Shown here piece after piece: positions 18,079-27,783 of a stretch of DNA of 64,000 nt. A program made the position numbers and the translations under genes. Source of the stretch: an uncultured Eubacteriales bacterium (GTDB lineage: Bacteria; Bacillota; Clostridia; Peptostreptococcales; Anaerovoracaceae). Under the pieces are notes generated by a model, which ran no database searches, was not told the origin of the DNA, and saw only the letters and a program-made list of their open reading frames with translations. Location of the stretch: positions 124,001 to 188,000 of the forward strand of contig CADBXM010000006.1 of assembly GCA_902798745.1 (NCBI GenBank). Direction: 5' to 3'. Position 1 is the stretch's first letter. Each line of letters begins with the position of its first letter.

Positions 18079-19410
18079 CTAATCAGAAACTTCAACACCT
18101 TCAAGGCTGAAAGTTTTGCTTTCGGTTATCATGACTTTAACTTTGCGCCCCATCAGCTTTTCGGGACTCTTGTCGCTGGTGAAATTTACAAGCTTGAACC
18201 CGTCAGTCCTGCCGCTGATGGTATGGGCATCCTTTTCGCTGATCCCTTCCGGTATCACTTCATATATCTTGCCTTTGTATTCCTGATTCTTTTCGTAACT
18301 GATCGAATTCATGACATCGACCAGTCTGTCAAATCTTTCGTGACAAACAGAGTCAGGTATTTGGTCTTCAAACTTCGCCGCAGGAGTACCCTCACGTGGA
18401 GAATAAATGAATGTGAAAGCAGAATCGTAGCGAACTTTTTTCGCGATATCAAGCGTCTCTTCAAAATCTTCATCATTCTCTCCGGGAAACCCGACAATAA
18501 TGTCTGTTGAGATGGTGATATCAGGACAGACACTTCTTAACTTATCCACTATTGCAAGATACTGACTCCTGTCATAGTGGCGGTTCATGCGCTTGAGTAT
18601 CCTGTCCGAACCTGATTGCACAGGCAAATGGATATTGTGACAAAGTTTTGGGCATGTATTGAAGCATTCGATCATATCATCAGATATATCTTTTGGATGT
18701 GAAGTCATAAAGCGTATTCGCTCTATCCCATCTATATCATTTACGGCTCTGATAAGATCTGCGAAGCTGTTGCCAGCCATGTCTCTGTACGAGTCAACGT
18801 TCTGACCGAGCAGCATCACCTCTATAACACCATCGGGAACGAGACTCTTTATCTCATTACATATCACTGAAAGCGGTCTGCTCTTTTCACGACCTCTGGT
18901 ATACGGCACGATGCAGTATGTGCAGAAATTGTTGCACCCGTAAGTGATATTGACGAGAGCTTTATGACGATGCATCCTTACCGGCTTCATGTCGTCTTCA
19001 TTGATATCCGGATTGTTGTCTATGATGGAACGCATCCTGCGCCCTGTCCTGAGTCTCTCTTCGAGAAGATCAGGGAATTCAGAAATGTTCTGTGTGCCGA
19101 ATACTATATCTACCCAACTGAATCGCTTGTTTATCTCTTCTACGACCCTCGGTTGCTGCGGCATGCACCCGCATACTGCAAGTACAAAATTCGGATCGTT
19201 CTTTCTTATCTTCTTGAACTGTCCGAGTGTACCGAAAAACCTCTTGTCAGCATTTTCTCTGACACTGCATGTATTGATGACTGTGACATCAGCTTTATAC
19301 GGATCATCGCAGTGTTCGTAACCCATAGATTCAAGCAAGCCGGCGATGTTCTCCGAGTCATGCTCATTCATCTGGCAACCATAAGTAATGATGTTGTATT
19401 TCCGGCTCAT
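18079..19410 (-). CDS. miaB: tRNA-2-methylthio-N6-dimethylallyladenosine synthase
   Basis: Radical SAM methylthiotransferase that adds the 2-methylthio group to i6A37 of tRNAs. It is 443 aa. The N-terminal UPF0004 domain has YGCQMNEHDSE, NTCSVRENA and CGCMPQQ, supplying the three Cys of the auxiliary cluster. The radical SAM motif CNNFCTYC lies near residue 160, and the C terminus is a TRAM domain (about 375-438). It lies 3 nt after plsY. Confidence 0.96.
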   Translation of the reverse strand: MSRKYNIITYGCQMNEHDSENIAGLLESMGYEHCDDPYKADVTVINTCSVRENADKRFFGTLGQFKKIRKNDPNFVLAVCGCMPQQPRVVEEINKRFSWVDIVFGTQNISEFPDLLEERLRTGRRMRSIIDNNPDINEDDMKPVRMHRHKALVNITYGCNNFCTYCIVPYTRGREKSRPLSVICNEIKSLVPDGVIEVMLLGQNVDSYRDMAGNSFADLIRAVNDIDGIERIRFMTSHPKDISDDMIECFNTCPKLCHNIHLPVQSGSDRILKRMNRHYDRSQYLAIVDKLRSVCPDITISTDIIVGFPGENDEDFEETLDIAKKVRYDSAFTFIYSPREGTPAAKFEDQIPDSVCHERFDRLVDVMNSISYEKNQEYKGKIYEVIPEGISEKDAHTISGRTDGFKLVNFTSDKSPEKLMGRKVKVMITESKTFSLEGVEVSD

Positions 19411-19413
19411 CGG

Positions 19414-20049
19414 CTATTTATCATCCCCCGATTCTTCGTCATTTTTATCTTTTTCTTTGTTTTTGTGCCCGATAGTGAGAGGCTTTTCCTCGCCCTTTAT
19501 AAGCCTTGCGATATTTTCTCTGTGCATTATAAGCAGGAAGATCGCAACGGCTACACCAAAATAAGTATATTGTGGAGCGAAGTGATGCACCAGAAACGGG
19601 TACGAGATCGCTGCGCCGAGAGAAGCAACAGACATCCTGCGGAAGATAATAAACAGCACAGCGGCAACAGCAAGTACAATAAGAGCGCTCTGCCAGTTGA
19701 GTGCAAGTACTGCACCAAGAGAAGCAGCCACGCCTTTTCCTCCCTTGAATCCATAAAAAGCAGGAAAACAGTGACCTATAACTACGGCTGCAAATGCTGC
19801 CATTGCGCCTATGTCACCCGCTAAAGCATAGCCTATCTTTACCGAAGCAAATGCTTTTAAAACATCTACTGCAAAAACAGCGATACCGGCTTTGAGACCC
19901 ATTACCCTTATAGCATTGGTCATTCCCGGATTACCGCTTCCCTCTTTTCGAATATCAACGCCTTTGATCTTTCCTATAACGATCGCAGGGTTTATATCTC
20001 CAAGCAAATATGAAATTATTGCAATTAATAATATTTTTATTACCATCAT
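19414..20049 (-). CDS. plsY: Acyl-phosphate:glycerol-3-phosphate acyltransferase
   Basis: Membrane enzyme that makes lysophosphatidate from acyl phosphate (the product of PlsX, encoded at 26741) and glycerol 3-phosphate. It is 211 aa with about five helices. Family motifs are GDINPAIVIGK, SGNPGMTNAIRVMG and GHCFPAFYGFKGGKGVA; a charged, Lys/Asp/Glu-rich tail follows the last helix. No ribosome binding site is visible before the double ATG, because the palindromic element 20061-20263 ends 12 nt upstream; translation may be inefficient or depend on the element. Confidence 0.94.
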   Translation of the reverse strand: MMVIKILLIAIISYLLGDINPAIVIGKIKGVDIRKEGSGNPGMTNAIRVMGLKAGIAVFAVDVLKAFASVKIGYALAGDIGAMAAFAAVVIGHCFPAFYGFKGGKGVAASLGAVLALNWQSALIVLAVAAVLFIIFRRMSVASLGAAISYPFLVHHFAPQYTYFGVAVAIFLLIMHRENIARLIKGEEKPLTIGHKNKEKDKNDEESGDDK

Positions 20050-20060
20050 TTTACATTAGA

Positions 20061-20263
20061 CGTTCGACACATTCTTGCAGTGAGATAGCCCGAGGAGGAG
20101 CTGAAATCACACCGAAGCGGCGGTCTGACGACGAAAGCGAGTCGGGAACTTGGAGCTTCGCACGCTTGCAGCGAAGCGGAATTTCCCGCGAGCCTTGGAG
20201 GACAGACGAAACGGAATGTGTTTCGCGACGACGAGGCACGAACGAAATGAATGTGTTTGAACG
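20061..20263 (-). repeat. GC-rich palindromic element filling the der-plsY gap
   Basis: The ends pair as CGTTC-ACACATTC (20061-20074) with GAATGTGT-GAACG (20249-20263), 13 base pairs with a small mismatch. Inside are further stems: GCTTCGC/GCGAAGC, CGGGAA/TTCCCG and GTCTG/CAGAC. The stretch is much richer in G+C than its neighbours and has no coding character. The sequence GAATGTGTTT occurs twice near its right end. It fits a structured RNA or a mobile palindromic repeat; strand is uncertain, and only one copy is in this window. Confidence 0.6.
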
Positions 20264-20264
20264 A

Positions 20265-21593
20265 TTATTGATTATCTTTTGTTTTCTTTTCGTTCCAGAC
20301 GAATTTGATCGATGTTCCTTCGAAATCAAAAGCTTCTCTTATTTTATTCTCGAGATATCTCGCATATGAGAAGTGCATCAATTCTCTGTTGTTGATGTTG
20401 AACGAGAAGAGAGGCGGCTTAGTACCGATCTGGCTTGCGTAATAGATCTTGAGACGTTTGCCTTTATCCGAAGGCGGTTGCCTCATCATTACAGCGTCTT
20501 CTATGACGGAATTGAGTTTACCTGTAGTGATCCTTACCGACCTCGCATCCTGTATAGCGGAACACCTGTCGATGATATCGAATATCCTTTGATTCTTTAC
20601 TATCGATGTGAAAAGCACCGGAGCATATGAAGCGAATAGCAACTCATTCTTAACTTTGCGCTCATAATCGCGCATCGTATTGGTTTCTTTCTCTATGAGA
20701 TCCCATTTGTTGACCACAATAAGTAGTCCTTTACCGGCTTCATGCGCATAACCGGCAATCTTCTTATCTTGCTCTGTGAGTCCTTCGACAGCGTCTATCA
20801 TAAGCACACATATATCGCAACGTTCTATTGCGGCTATCGCTCTGATCACGCTGAATTTCTCGATCGAGTCGTTTACCTTGCTCTTTTTTCTCAGGCCGGC
20901 GGTATCTATGAGAGTGTACTCCCTGTCCTTGTATGTGAACGGAGTATCTATCGTGTCTCTCGTAGTGCCTGCTATAGGCGATACTATAACTCTCTTCTGC
21001 TTAGTAAGAGCGTTCACAAGAGATGATTTTCCTACGTTAGGTTTGCCGATAATGGCAATATGCACACTTTCGTCATATCTACCAGATGTTTCATCAGGAA
21101 ATCCTTCGACTATCATATCCAGGAGATCACCAATATTAGTCATGTTTGCGGCACTTATCGGCACAGGCTCCCCGAATCCGAGTTCATAAAAGTCATAAAT
21201 ATCCTCATATGCCCTCGATGGTTTGTCCACCTTATTTACTACAAGTATCACTTCCTTGCCGGTACGACGAAGTAATTCGGCGACCTCGCTGTCAGCCGTA
21301 GTGAGACCTTCTTTGCCATCTACCATGAACAGGATCACATCCGCCATATCCATGGCCATAACAGCCTGGTCTCTCATTTGGGAACGTATCGTGTCATCGG
21401 TCTTTACTTCGATACCGCCTGTATCGATAACAGCGAATTCCTTACCGTTCCAGTCGGTCTCAGCATAAATTCGATCACGGGTAACACCGGGAACATCTTC
21501 TACGATGGCCCTTCTCTCTCCGACAAGTCTGTTGAAGAGGGTCGATTTGCCTACGTTCGGCCTTCCTACTATCGCGAGTATGGGTTTACTCAT
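20265..21593 (-). CDS. der: Ribosome biogenesis GTPase Der (EngA)
   Basis: Double-GTPase needed for 50S subunit assembly. The start is set at 21593 (MSKPILAIVGRPNVGKS), with GGAGGGA 7 nt upstream, giving 442 aa; the longer frame adds an unrelated 32 residues. The first G domain has GRPNVGKS, DTGG and NKVD; the second has GKPNVGKS, DTAG and NKWD; a C-terminal KH-like domain follows (about 355-442). The start overlaps the ftsY stop by 8 nt. Confidence 0.96.
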   Translation of the reverse strand: MSKPILAIVGRPNVGKSTLFNRLVGERRAIVEDVPGVTRDRIYAETDWNGKEFAVIDTGGIEVKTDDTIRSQMRDQAVMAMDMADVILFMVDGKEGLTTADSEVAELLRRTGKEVILVVNKVDKPSRAYEDIYDFYELGFGEPVPISAANMTNIGDLLDMIVEGFPDETSGRYDESVHIAIIGKPNVGKSSLVNALTKQKRVIVSPIAGTTRDTIDTPFTYKDREYTLIDTAGLRKKSKVNDSIEKFSVIRAIAAIERCDICVLMIDAVEGLTEQDKKIAGYAHEAGKGLLIVVNKWDLIEKETNTMRDYERKVKNELLFASYAPVLFTSIVKNQRIFDIIDRCSAIQDARSVRITTGKLNSVIEDAVMMRQPPSDKGKRLKIYYASQIGTKPPLFSFNINNRELMHFSYARYLENKIREAFDFEGTSIKFVWNEKKTKDNQ

Positions 21594-22482
21594 CGAAAAT
21601 TCCCTCCACAAAATCATGCGCGTTGAACGGTTCAAGATCATCCATGGTCTCGCCGACACCGATGAATTTGATAGGCATATCGTATTCATCTGTTATTGTG
21701 ATGGATATGCCGCCGCGTGCAGTGCCGTCCATCTTAGTCAATACGATGCCGGTAATGTCTGAAACAGTACTGAATTCTTCTGCCTGGCTTACCGCGTTTT
21801 TACCTGTTGTTGCATCGAGCACCAGAAGGTTCTCTCTTGCAGCTTCCGGATACTCTCTCGAGATGACTTTGCTCATCTTTTCCAGTTCCTTCATTAGGTT
21901 GACTTTATTCTGGAGCCTGCCTGCAGTATCACATATCAGAACATCGATATCATTTGCTTTTGCGGACTGTATCGCATCGAAGATGACCGATGTAGGATCG
22001 GCGCCCTCCTCACGTCTTATTGTCCTTACGCCTACTCTGTCGCCCCACATCTCGAGTTGCTCAGCTGCTGCAGCTCTGAAAGTATCCGCAGCGCAAAGCA
22101 TCACGCTCTTCCCCTGCTTCTTATACATATGCGCAAGTTTAGCGATAGTAGTAGTCTTGCCACCGCCGTTGATACCGATCATGAGGATGATTAGCGGGAA
22201 ATCATTTGTCATCTTGTTTCTCTCGCCCTTGTCCATGATCTCTTCAACTATGCGTGAGAGTTCGCGTTTTATCTCACGTTCTCTGGTGATATGCTCATAG
22301 TTTATGGCTTTGTTGAGTTCATCGATGATCTTGTCACTCGTTTCTATTCCAACATCGGCCATTACAAGACCTTCCTCGAGCTGCTCCAGGAACTCCGGCC
22401 CAAGCTCGGGATTGTCGTATACAGCCATAGTGATCGAATCTATGAACTTTCTAAATACGTTCTTCTTTTCAAATAATGCCAT
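21586..22482 (-). CDS. ftsY: Signal recognition particle receptor FtsY
   Basis: GTPase that docks SRP-ribosome complexes at the membrane. At 298 aa it consists of only the N and G domains, without the acidic A domain, as in many Gram-positives. Motifs are GINGGGKTTTIAKLA (P loop; family GxNGxGKTT), ADTFRAAAAEQL, DTAGRLQNK, TKMDGTARGG and a C-terminal GVGETMDDLEPF. AAGGAGG precedes the ATG. It lies 10 nt after smc, the common smc-ftsY order. Confidence 0.97.
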   Translation of the reverse strand: MALFEKKNVFRKFIDSITMAVYDNPELGPEFLEQLEEGLVMADVGIETSDKIIDELNKAINYEHITREREIKRELSRIVEEIMDKGERNKMTNDFPLIILMIGINGGGKTTTIAKLAHMYKKQGKSVMLCAADTFRAAAAEQLEMWGDRVGVRTIRREEGADPTSVIFDAIQSAKANDIDVLICDTAGRLQNKVNLMKELEKMSKVISREYPEAARENLLVLDATTGKNAVSQAEEFSTVSDITGIVLTKMDGTARGGISITITDEYDMPIKFIGVGETMDDLEPFNAHDFVEGIFDE

Positions 22483-22492
22483 TCAGGCCTCC

Positions 22493-25400
22493 TTATTCCA
22501 GTCCTTCCGGGTCGAATTCAGCGCCGAGTTTGAGTGAAAGCATACGGCTGATGCCTTGTTCAGGCATGGTCACGCCGTAAAGCACGTCAGCATGTTCCAT
22601 GGTAGCTTTCTGGTGTGTTATGAGAGCAAACTGTATGTTCTCAAAGTTTTTCAGATAGTCCGAGAACCTCTCTATATTTACTTCGTCAAGCGCAGCCTCC
22701 ACCTCGTCAAGTATAACGAAAGGTGTTGGCTTTGCTTTAAGTACCGCGAACATCAAAGCGATCGCCGTCAGCGTCTTCTCTCCGCCTGAGAGTAGGTTGA
22801 TATTCTTAAGTTTCTTGCCGGGCGGCTGCGCGGTGATCTCGATACCTGATTCAAGCGGTCTTGATTCATCTTCAAGCCTTAGTTCAGCATATCCTCCACC
22901 GAAAAGTTCCTTGAACGATTCCTCGAAATTGACCACTACTCTGTCGAAGTTCTCTTTGAACTTCATCTTTATGGACTTGTCCATATTGGAGATGATCTCA
23001 TTAAGCTCGTCCATGGCTTTTGTAAGATCAGCTTCCTGCTCGGTCATGAATCCGTAACGCTTGCTTACTGCTTTGTACTCCTCTATGGCACCGACATTCA
23101 CATCTCCGAGTTCAGCGAGTCTCAGTCTTATAGCTCTCGACTCCTTGTTGCCGGCTGTGATAGCAAAGTCTTCATCTCTCATATCCAGAGCTTCTGCATA
23201 GGATACTTCGAATTCGTCCCAAAGCTTGTCCTTTTGTGTATCGAGCAAAGTCTCATTTCTTGCGGTCTTGACTTCAAGTCTGTATCTTTCGTCTTTGACC
23301 GTTTCAAGAGTCTCCCTGCCTGATTTTTGTGAAGCAAGCAGCGAGTCATTTTCTGTCCTTATTTCGTCAAGCTCAGATTTGATAGTGCCGATCTTCTCTT
23401 CGAGCTCAGCTTTTTCTTCGCTGAGAGCTCTTTCTTTATCACCGGATTCTTCATCTGTGGTTGTGAGTCTTTCCTTTTGGGCTTTCAGCTCTTCCTCTGC
23501 GCTCTTGTTGTCTTCGATAGTCATTTCGAGCTCGGTGACAGTATCCCGAACTCGTTCTATCATTTCGTTTCCGGAAAGTACCCTCGACTCTTTTTCGCCT
23601 ATTTTCACTTTGAGAGCCACGATCTCTTCATTATCTGCCTCGATCACAGGCTTGATAGCTTCGGCCTCTTTCAGCAGTTCTTCTACTTTTGCCTCGGATT
23701 CAGAGTATTCTTTATTCGCATCTTCAATTTGCTTCTGATGGCCTTGTATCAATTCCTGCGCTCTTGCAATATCCGAATCGATGGTCTCCATATCGGATCT
23801 GAATCGTTCAATGGCTCCTTCATCCTCTTTGACAAGAGCTTCGGCATGATCTCTGTCAGTCCTGAGCACGTTGGATGCGATCTCAAGTTCGGTGATCTCG
23901 TTTCTAAGGCTGTCTCTTTCACCTCTGAGTTTGATCCTTGCTTTTTCTTCCTTATCTTTATCAGAAGCAAGCTCTTCAGATCTTCTTTCAAAGCCTTTGA
24001 TCTCCTCATTGAGCTTGGATATCTCCTTTTTCCTGTCAAGAAGATTTGCGGTCCTGTTCTTGAACCTTCCGCCTGTTATAGCGCCAAAAGAATTGATGAC
24101 TTCGCCTTCACGGGTAACGATACGGAATCCGCCAATATCCTTCTTGGAAAGACGTATCGCATTATCCATGTTGTCAGCGATTATCACCCTGCAAAGAAGA
24201 TAATCCACTATCTCCCTGTATTTCTGTTCGCATTCGACCATTTCTGAAGCTATCCCGACGTATCCGGTCGATCTGCTTACATCGTTATCTACATAAAGCC
24301 TGTCTGCTTTTACCGACTGCACAGGAAGGAATGTCGCTCTTCCTGACCCTGTGGATTTAAGCCAGCTGATGCAGGATTTCGCTGAAGCATCGTCTTTGCA
24401 AACGATATTCTGAAGGTTTCCACCCAAAGCTGTTTCTACAGCAGTTTCAAGGCCTTCAGGAACTTTTATGATATCTGAAACAGTACCGATGATGCCTTTA
24501 TGCCCACCAGACATTATTGCTCTTACAGAATTGTTATATCCTTCATAGTTCGCCTCCATCTCCTCGATGGTGTTCTTTCTGGCGATCGCACGGTTAGTTC
24601 TGATCGAAAGTTCGTCGGATTCTTTTGCTATCTTTTCAAGATTTGATGCTACCGATATAATGTTATCGGTTACTTCTCCGAGTCTAGCTTTCTTCTCATC
24701 GAGCGTCTTGTTGTTTTCCGCTATCTTAAGCTCTAAGGACTTCAGATTCTCCTTATTATCGGAGTCAGACTTGTCCCTCGTCTCAAATTCTTCCGTCAGA
24801 GCTTCTTTTCTCTCTTCGAGAGTGCTCATGTAGTTGCTGAGAGTCTTGATCTCAGCGTTTCTTGTGATATTTGCGTTGTTTATCTCGATCAGCCTACTCT
24901 TGAGCTCTTCTGTCTTGAGCGAGATCTGCGATGCCTTTCTGCTGTCATCATTGTATTTCATCACAGCTTCCTCCAGAGAAGCTCTGACGCTGTCCATCTC
25001 GCTGTTCATTGACTTTTCGTTTTCTTCAAGTCGTGACAGTTCTTCCTTTTCAGTGCTGAGCCTCTCTTCTGCCGATCTTATCTCCTCGTCAAGCCTTGTG
25101 AGTTCCTTTTCGATATTATCGAGTCTTTCTCTATTGAGTTTACCGCCACTGGTAATAACGGAAAGCTCATCGACTGTTTCAAGGAGCCTGGCGTTGGCCT
25201 TTGAATATTCATCGCTCAGCTCGATATCCTTGTCTCTGAGAGCGTCTATCTTCTGCTCTGTAGCATCAAGTGCAGAAGCTGTTTCGTCGAGCTTTGTCTG
25301 CAGACTTTCCAGTTCCTCTTTTCCGCTCTTGACATTGGCTTCGAGATTTTCAAGATTATGCAATATGATATTGATTCCGAGAGTCTTATAGCGATCTCTC

Positions 25401-26053
25401 AGCTCCAAGTATTCAGACGCTTTTTCCGAATCTTCCTTCAGACCGTCGATACGGCCTTCGATCTCGGCAATGATATCCCTTACCCTTTCAAGATCAAGGG
25501 TGGCAGCGGCCAGCTTGTTCTCCGCTTCGGTCTTTCTGCTCTTATACAGTACGACCCCTGCTGCTTCCTCGAATATCTGCCTTCTGTTCTCGGGCTTTGT
25601 GCTTACGATATCCGCGATTTTTCCCTGACCTATTATGGAATATCCTTCGACACCTATTCCGGTATCCATGAAAAGCTCTCTGATATCTCTGAGGCGGCAC
25701 TGATTGCCGTTGATTAGGTATTCACTCTCTCCGGAACGGAACATACGTCGTGTGACTGCTACTTCGTTGTATTCAAGAGGAAGGATACCAGCAGAATTGT
25801 CTATTACAAGAGTAACTTCAGCCATGCCCTTAGGCTTGCGTGTTGCTGTACCGGCAAATATGACATCCTGCATCTTGGATCCGCGAAGTTGTCTCGAACT
25901 CTGTTCACCGAGAACCCATCGAAGCGCATCGGAAATATTGCTTTTGCCGCTTCCGTTAGGGCCTATGATGCATGTCACTCCATCATTCAATTCTATAGTC
26001 ACAGGGTCTGCAAATGACTTGAAGCCCTGCATCTCAATTCTTTTAAAGTACAC
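22493..26053 (-). CDS. smc: Chromosome segregation protein SMC
   Basis: Condensin ATPase of 1186 aa, normal length. The N-terminal head has Walker A IIGPNGSGKSNISDALRWVL (about 30-49). Long coiled coils flank a hinge at about residues 510-640 (with GVIEGMG-like glycines in GHKGIIGTVSDII and a GAITGGRFKNR end). The C-terminal head has the signature LLSGGEKTLTAIALMFA and Walker B PFVILDEVEAALDE. It starts with GTG 2 nt after the rnc stop; AAGGGAG lies about 12 nt upstream. ScpA/ScpB are not encoded here. Confidence 0.97.
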   Translation of the reverse strand: MYFKRIEMQGFKSFADPVTIELNDGVTCIIGPNGSGKSNISDALRWVLGEQSSRQLRGSKMQDVIFAGTATRKPKGMAEVTLVIDNSAGILPLEYNEVAVTRRMFRSGESEYLINGNQCRLRDIRELFMDTGIGVEGYSIIGQGKIADIVSTKPENRRQIFEEAAGVVLYKSRKTEAENKLAAATLDLERVRDIIAEIEGRIDGLKEDSEKASEYLELRDRYKTLGINIILHNLENLEANVKSGKEELESLQTKLDETASALDATEQKIDALRDKDIELSDEYSKANARLLETVDELSVITSGGKLNRERLDNIEKELTRLDEEIRSAEERLSTEKEELSRLEENEKSMNSEMDSVRASLEEAVMKYNDDSRKASQISLKTEELKSRLIEINNANITRNAEIKTLSNYMSTLEERKEALTEEFETRDKSDSDNKENLKSLELKIAENNKTLDEKKARLGEVTDNIISVASNLEKIAKESDELSIRTNRAIARKNTIEEMEANYEGYNNSVRAIMSGGHKGIIGTVSDIIKVPEGLETAVETALGGNLQNIVCKDDASAKSCISWLKSTGSGRATFLPVQSVKADRLYVDNDVSRSTGYVGIASEMVECEQKYREIVDYLLCRVIIADNMDNAIRLSKKDIGGFRIVTREGEVINSFGAITGGRFKNRTANLLDRKKEISKLNEEIKGFERRSEELASDKDKEEKARIKLRGERDSLRNEITELEIASNVLRTDRDHAEALVKEDEGAIERFRSDMETIDSDIARAQELIQGHQKQIEDANKEYSESEAKVEELLKEAEAIKPVIEADNEEIVALKVKIGEKESRVLSGNEMIERVRDTVTELEMTIEDNKSAEEELKAQKERLTTTDEESGDKERALSEEKAELEEKIGTIKSELDEIRTENDSLLASQKSGRETLETVKDERYRLEVKTARNETLLDTQKDKLWDEFEVSYAEALDMRDEDFAITAGNKESRAIRLRLAELGDVNVGAIEEYKAVSKRYGFMTEQEADLTKAMDELNEIISNMDKSIKMKFKENFDRVVVNFEESFKELFGGGYAELRLEDESRPLESGIEITAQPPGKKLKNINLLSGGEKTLTAIALMFAVLKAKPTPFVILDEVEAALDEVNIERFSDYLKNFENIQFALITHQKATMEHADVLYGVTMPEQGISRMLSLKLGAEFDPEGLE

Positions 26054-26055
26054 TT

Positions 26056-26748
26056 TTATTTGACTCCCTTGGATAATGCGTTTTCAGCTGCAGCCTGTTC
26101 GGCTTTTGCTTTGCTTGCTCCGCTCCCGGTACCCAATCCGACTCCGTTAGCGAACACGGCAACTGTAAAATGTTTCATGTGATCCGGTCCGCTTTGGTCT
26201 ATAACTCTATATTCGATCTTTACGTTGTGATCCCTATCCTGAAGATATTCCTGGAGCTTTGTTTTGTGGTCGCTGCTTAGCTTCCCTTCAGAGGCAAGCA
26301 CGATCTTTTTGCCAAGAAGTCTGAGGATCACATCTTTTACAGCTTTATATCCACCATCAATAAAGATAGCTCCCATTAGAGCTTCAAAAGCATCGGATAG
26401 GATCGACGGTTTCATGCTACCGCCACTTACGGCCTCGCCTTTTCCTAATAAAAGGAATTCTCCGAGCTTCATGTCTGTAGCTATTTCTGCAAGGGTCGAC
26501 TCGCATACAACATCAGCTCTGCGCCTTGATAAAACACCTTCATGGGCTTTATCCATTATTTCAAAAAGTTTCATGCCCACGACTGCATCAACATATGCGT
26601 CACCTATGAACTCAAGACGTTCATTGTTTTGTTCATAGCCCAATTTATGTTCTGCGGCATATGAGCTGTGTGTGAGCGCAGTCTTAAGTAAAGTCTCATC
26701 GTTGAATCTGTATCCTATTATTCTGTACAGTTCATCGTAATTATTCAT
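26056..26748 (-). CDS. rnc: Ribonuclease III
   Basis: Cleaves double-stranded RNA in rRNA maturation and mRNA decay. It is 230 aa. The N-terminal catalytic domain has the signature NERLEFIGDAYVDAVVG (usual form NERLEFLGDAVL) and a second metal-binding region DAFEALMGAIFIDGG. The C-terminal dsRBD (about 158-228) contains KTKLQEYLQ and the GSGASKAKAEQAAAENAL helix. Its start overlaps the plsX stop by 8 nt. The acpP gene that often lies between plsX and rnc is absent. Confidence 0.96.
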   Translation of the reverse strand: MNNYDELYRIIGYRFNDETLLKTALTHSSYAAEHKLGYEQNNERLEFIGDAYVDAVVGMKLFEIMDKAHEGVLSRRRADVVCESTLAEIATDMKLGEFLLLGKGEAVSGGSMKPSILSDAFEALMGAIFIDGGYKAVKDVILRLLGKKIVLASEGKLSSDHKTKLQEYLQDRDHNVKIEYRVIDQSGPDHMKHFTVAVFANGVGLGTGSGASKAKAEQAAAENALSKGVK

Positions 26749-27778
26749 CGGCTCCGCTTTCTTCAGTTTCTGTATTTACTGTTTGCGTCTTTTCGATAGT
26801 TTCTTTTATCTTGCCGGTGATATCGCTGTTGACATAGTCCACGGCGCGGTGAATGGCGTAATAGAACTCGACCGATCTTGAATTGCCGTGCACCTTAAGC
26901 ACAGCTCCCTTTAGACCGAGTATAGGAGCTCCTCCGGCATCTGAATAATCAAAGGTATTCTTTATATCCTTGATTTTGCTGTACGCAAGCAAAGCTCCGA
27001 ATTTTGCTTTGATGCCTTCAGTCAGCTTGTTTTTGAATAGCCCCATAACAGCACTTGCCATGCCCTCGCTCGCTTTGAGATAGACATTACCGCTGAATCC
27101 ATCCATCACGACGATATCCGTATCTCCGTATATGACATCACGGGCTTCGACATTACCGCAGAAGTTGATATAGCTGTTCTTGAGAAGATCAAAAGCCTCT
27201 TTGTGAAGTGTGTCTCCTTTACCCTCTTCTGCACCAACGTTGAGAAGCCTCACTGTTGGAGCGATCTTACCGGTGATACCTCTGACAAATATATCGCCCA
27301 TGATGCCGTACTGATGAAGGTATTCAGGCTTTGCCTCTACACTGGCTCCGCAGTCAAGCAGGAGTGTGACTCCTTTTTTACCTGCGCGTGGGAACCATGC
27401 AGCGATAGCAGGCCTCTTTATGCCTTTTATCCTTCCGAGAATCGTGAGGCCACCTGCAAGAAGCGCGCCTGTGGATCCTCCGGAAATAAAGATATCTCCT
27501 TCGCCGCTCTTGAGCATGTTCATGCCTTTGACGATAGTCGAATCCTTTTTCTTTCTGACCGCCATTGCAGGATGCTCTTCGTTGGTGATCACCTCTGTCG
27601 CATCCACGATCTCGATATTATTGCCGTTCCATTTATTGGCTTCAAGACATTCTTTTATCTTTGCTTCAGGTCCAAGTATTACTACGGTTTCATCTATTTC
27701 CGCCGCAGCTCTTACAGCGCCCTTTACTACCTCATCAGGTGAGTAGTCGCCGCCCATTCCGTCCAGTACGATCTTCAC
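26741..27778 (-). CDS. plsX: Phosphate acyltransferase PlsX
   Basis: Converts acyl-ACP and phosphate to acyl phosphate for PlsY (encoded at 19414). It is 345 aa. Characteristic blocks are LDGMGGDYSPDEVVKGA at the N terminus, VRKKKDSTIVKGMNML, FISGGSTGALLAGG, DCGASVEAKPEYL, NVGAEEGKG, VMDGFSGNVYLKASEG and GGAPILGLKGAVLKVHG. The start is GTG, preceded by AAGGGGG. It follows rlmN by 5 nt. Confidence 0.96.
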   Translation of the reverse strand: MKIVLDGMGGDYSPDEVVKGAVRAAAEIDETVVILGPEAKIKECLEANKWNGNNIEIVDATEVITNEEHPAMAVRKKKDSTIVKGMNMLKSGEGDIFISGGSTGALLAGGLTILGRIKGIKRPAIAAWFPRAGKKGVTLLLDCGASVEAKPEYLHQYGIMGDIFVRGITGKIAPTVRLLNVGAEEGKGDTLHKEAFDLLKNSYINFCGNVEARDVIYGDTDIVVMDGFSGNVYLKASEGMASAVMGLFKNKLTEGIKAKFGALLAYSKIKDIKNTFDYSDAGGAPILGLKGAVLKVHGNSRSVEFYYAIHRAVDYVNSDITGKIKETIEKTQTVNTETEESGADE

Positions 27779-27783
27779 AGTTC

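Noticed and set aside
18964..19824. 286-aa plus-strand open frame opposite miaB and plsY
   Set aside because: Antisense to two clear genes; composition is not protein-like.
23477..24247. 256-aa plus-strand open frame opposite smc
   Set aside because: Antisense of the coiled coil; no family resemblance and no ribosome binding site.
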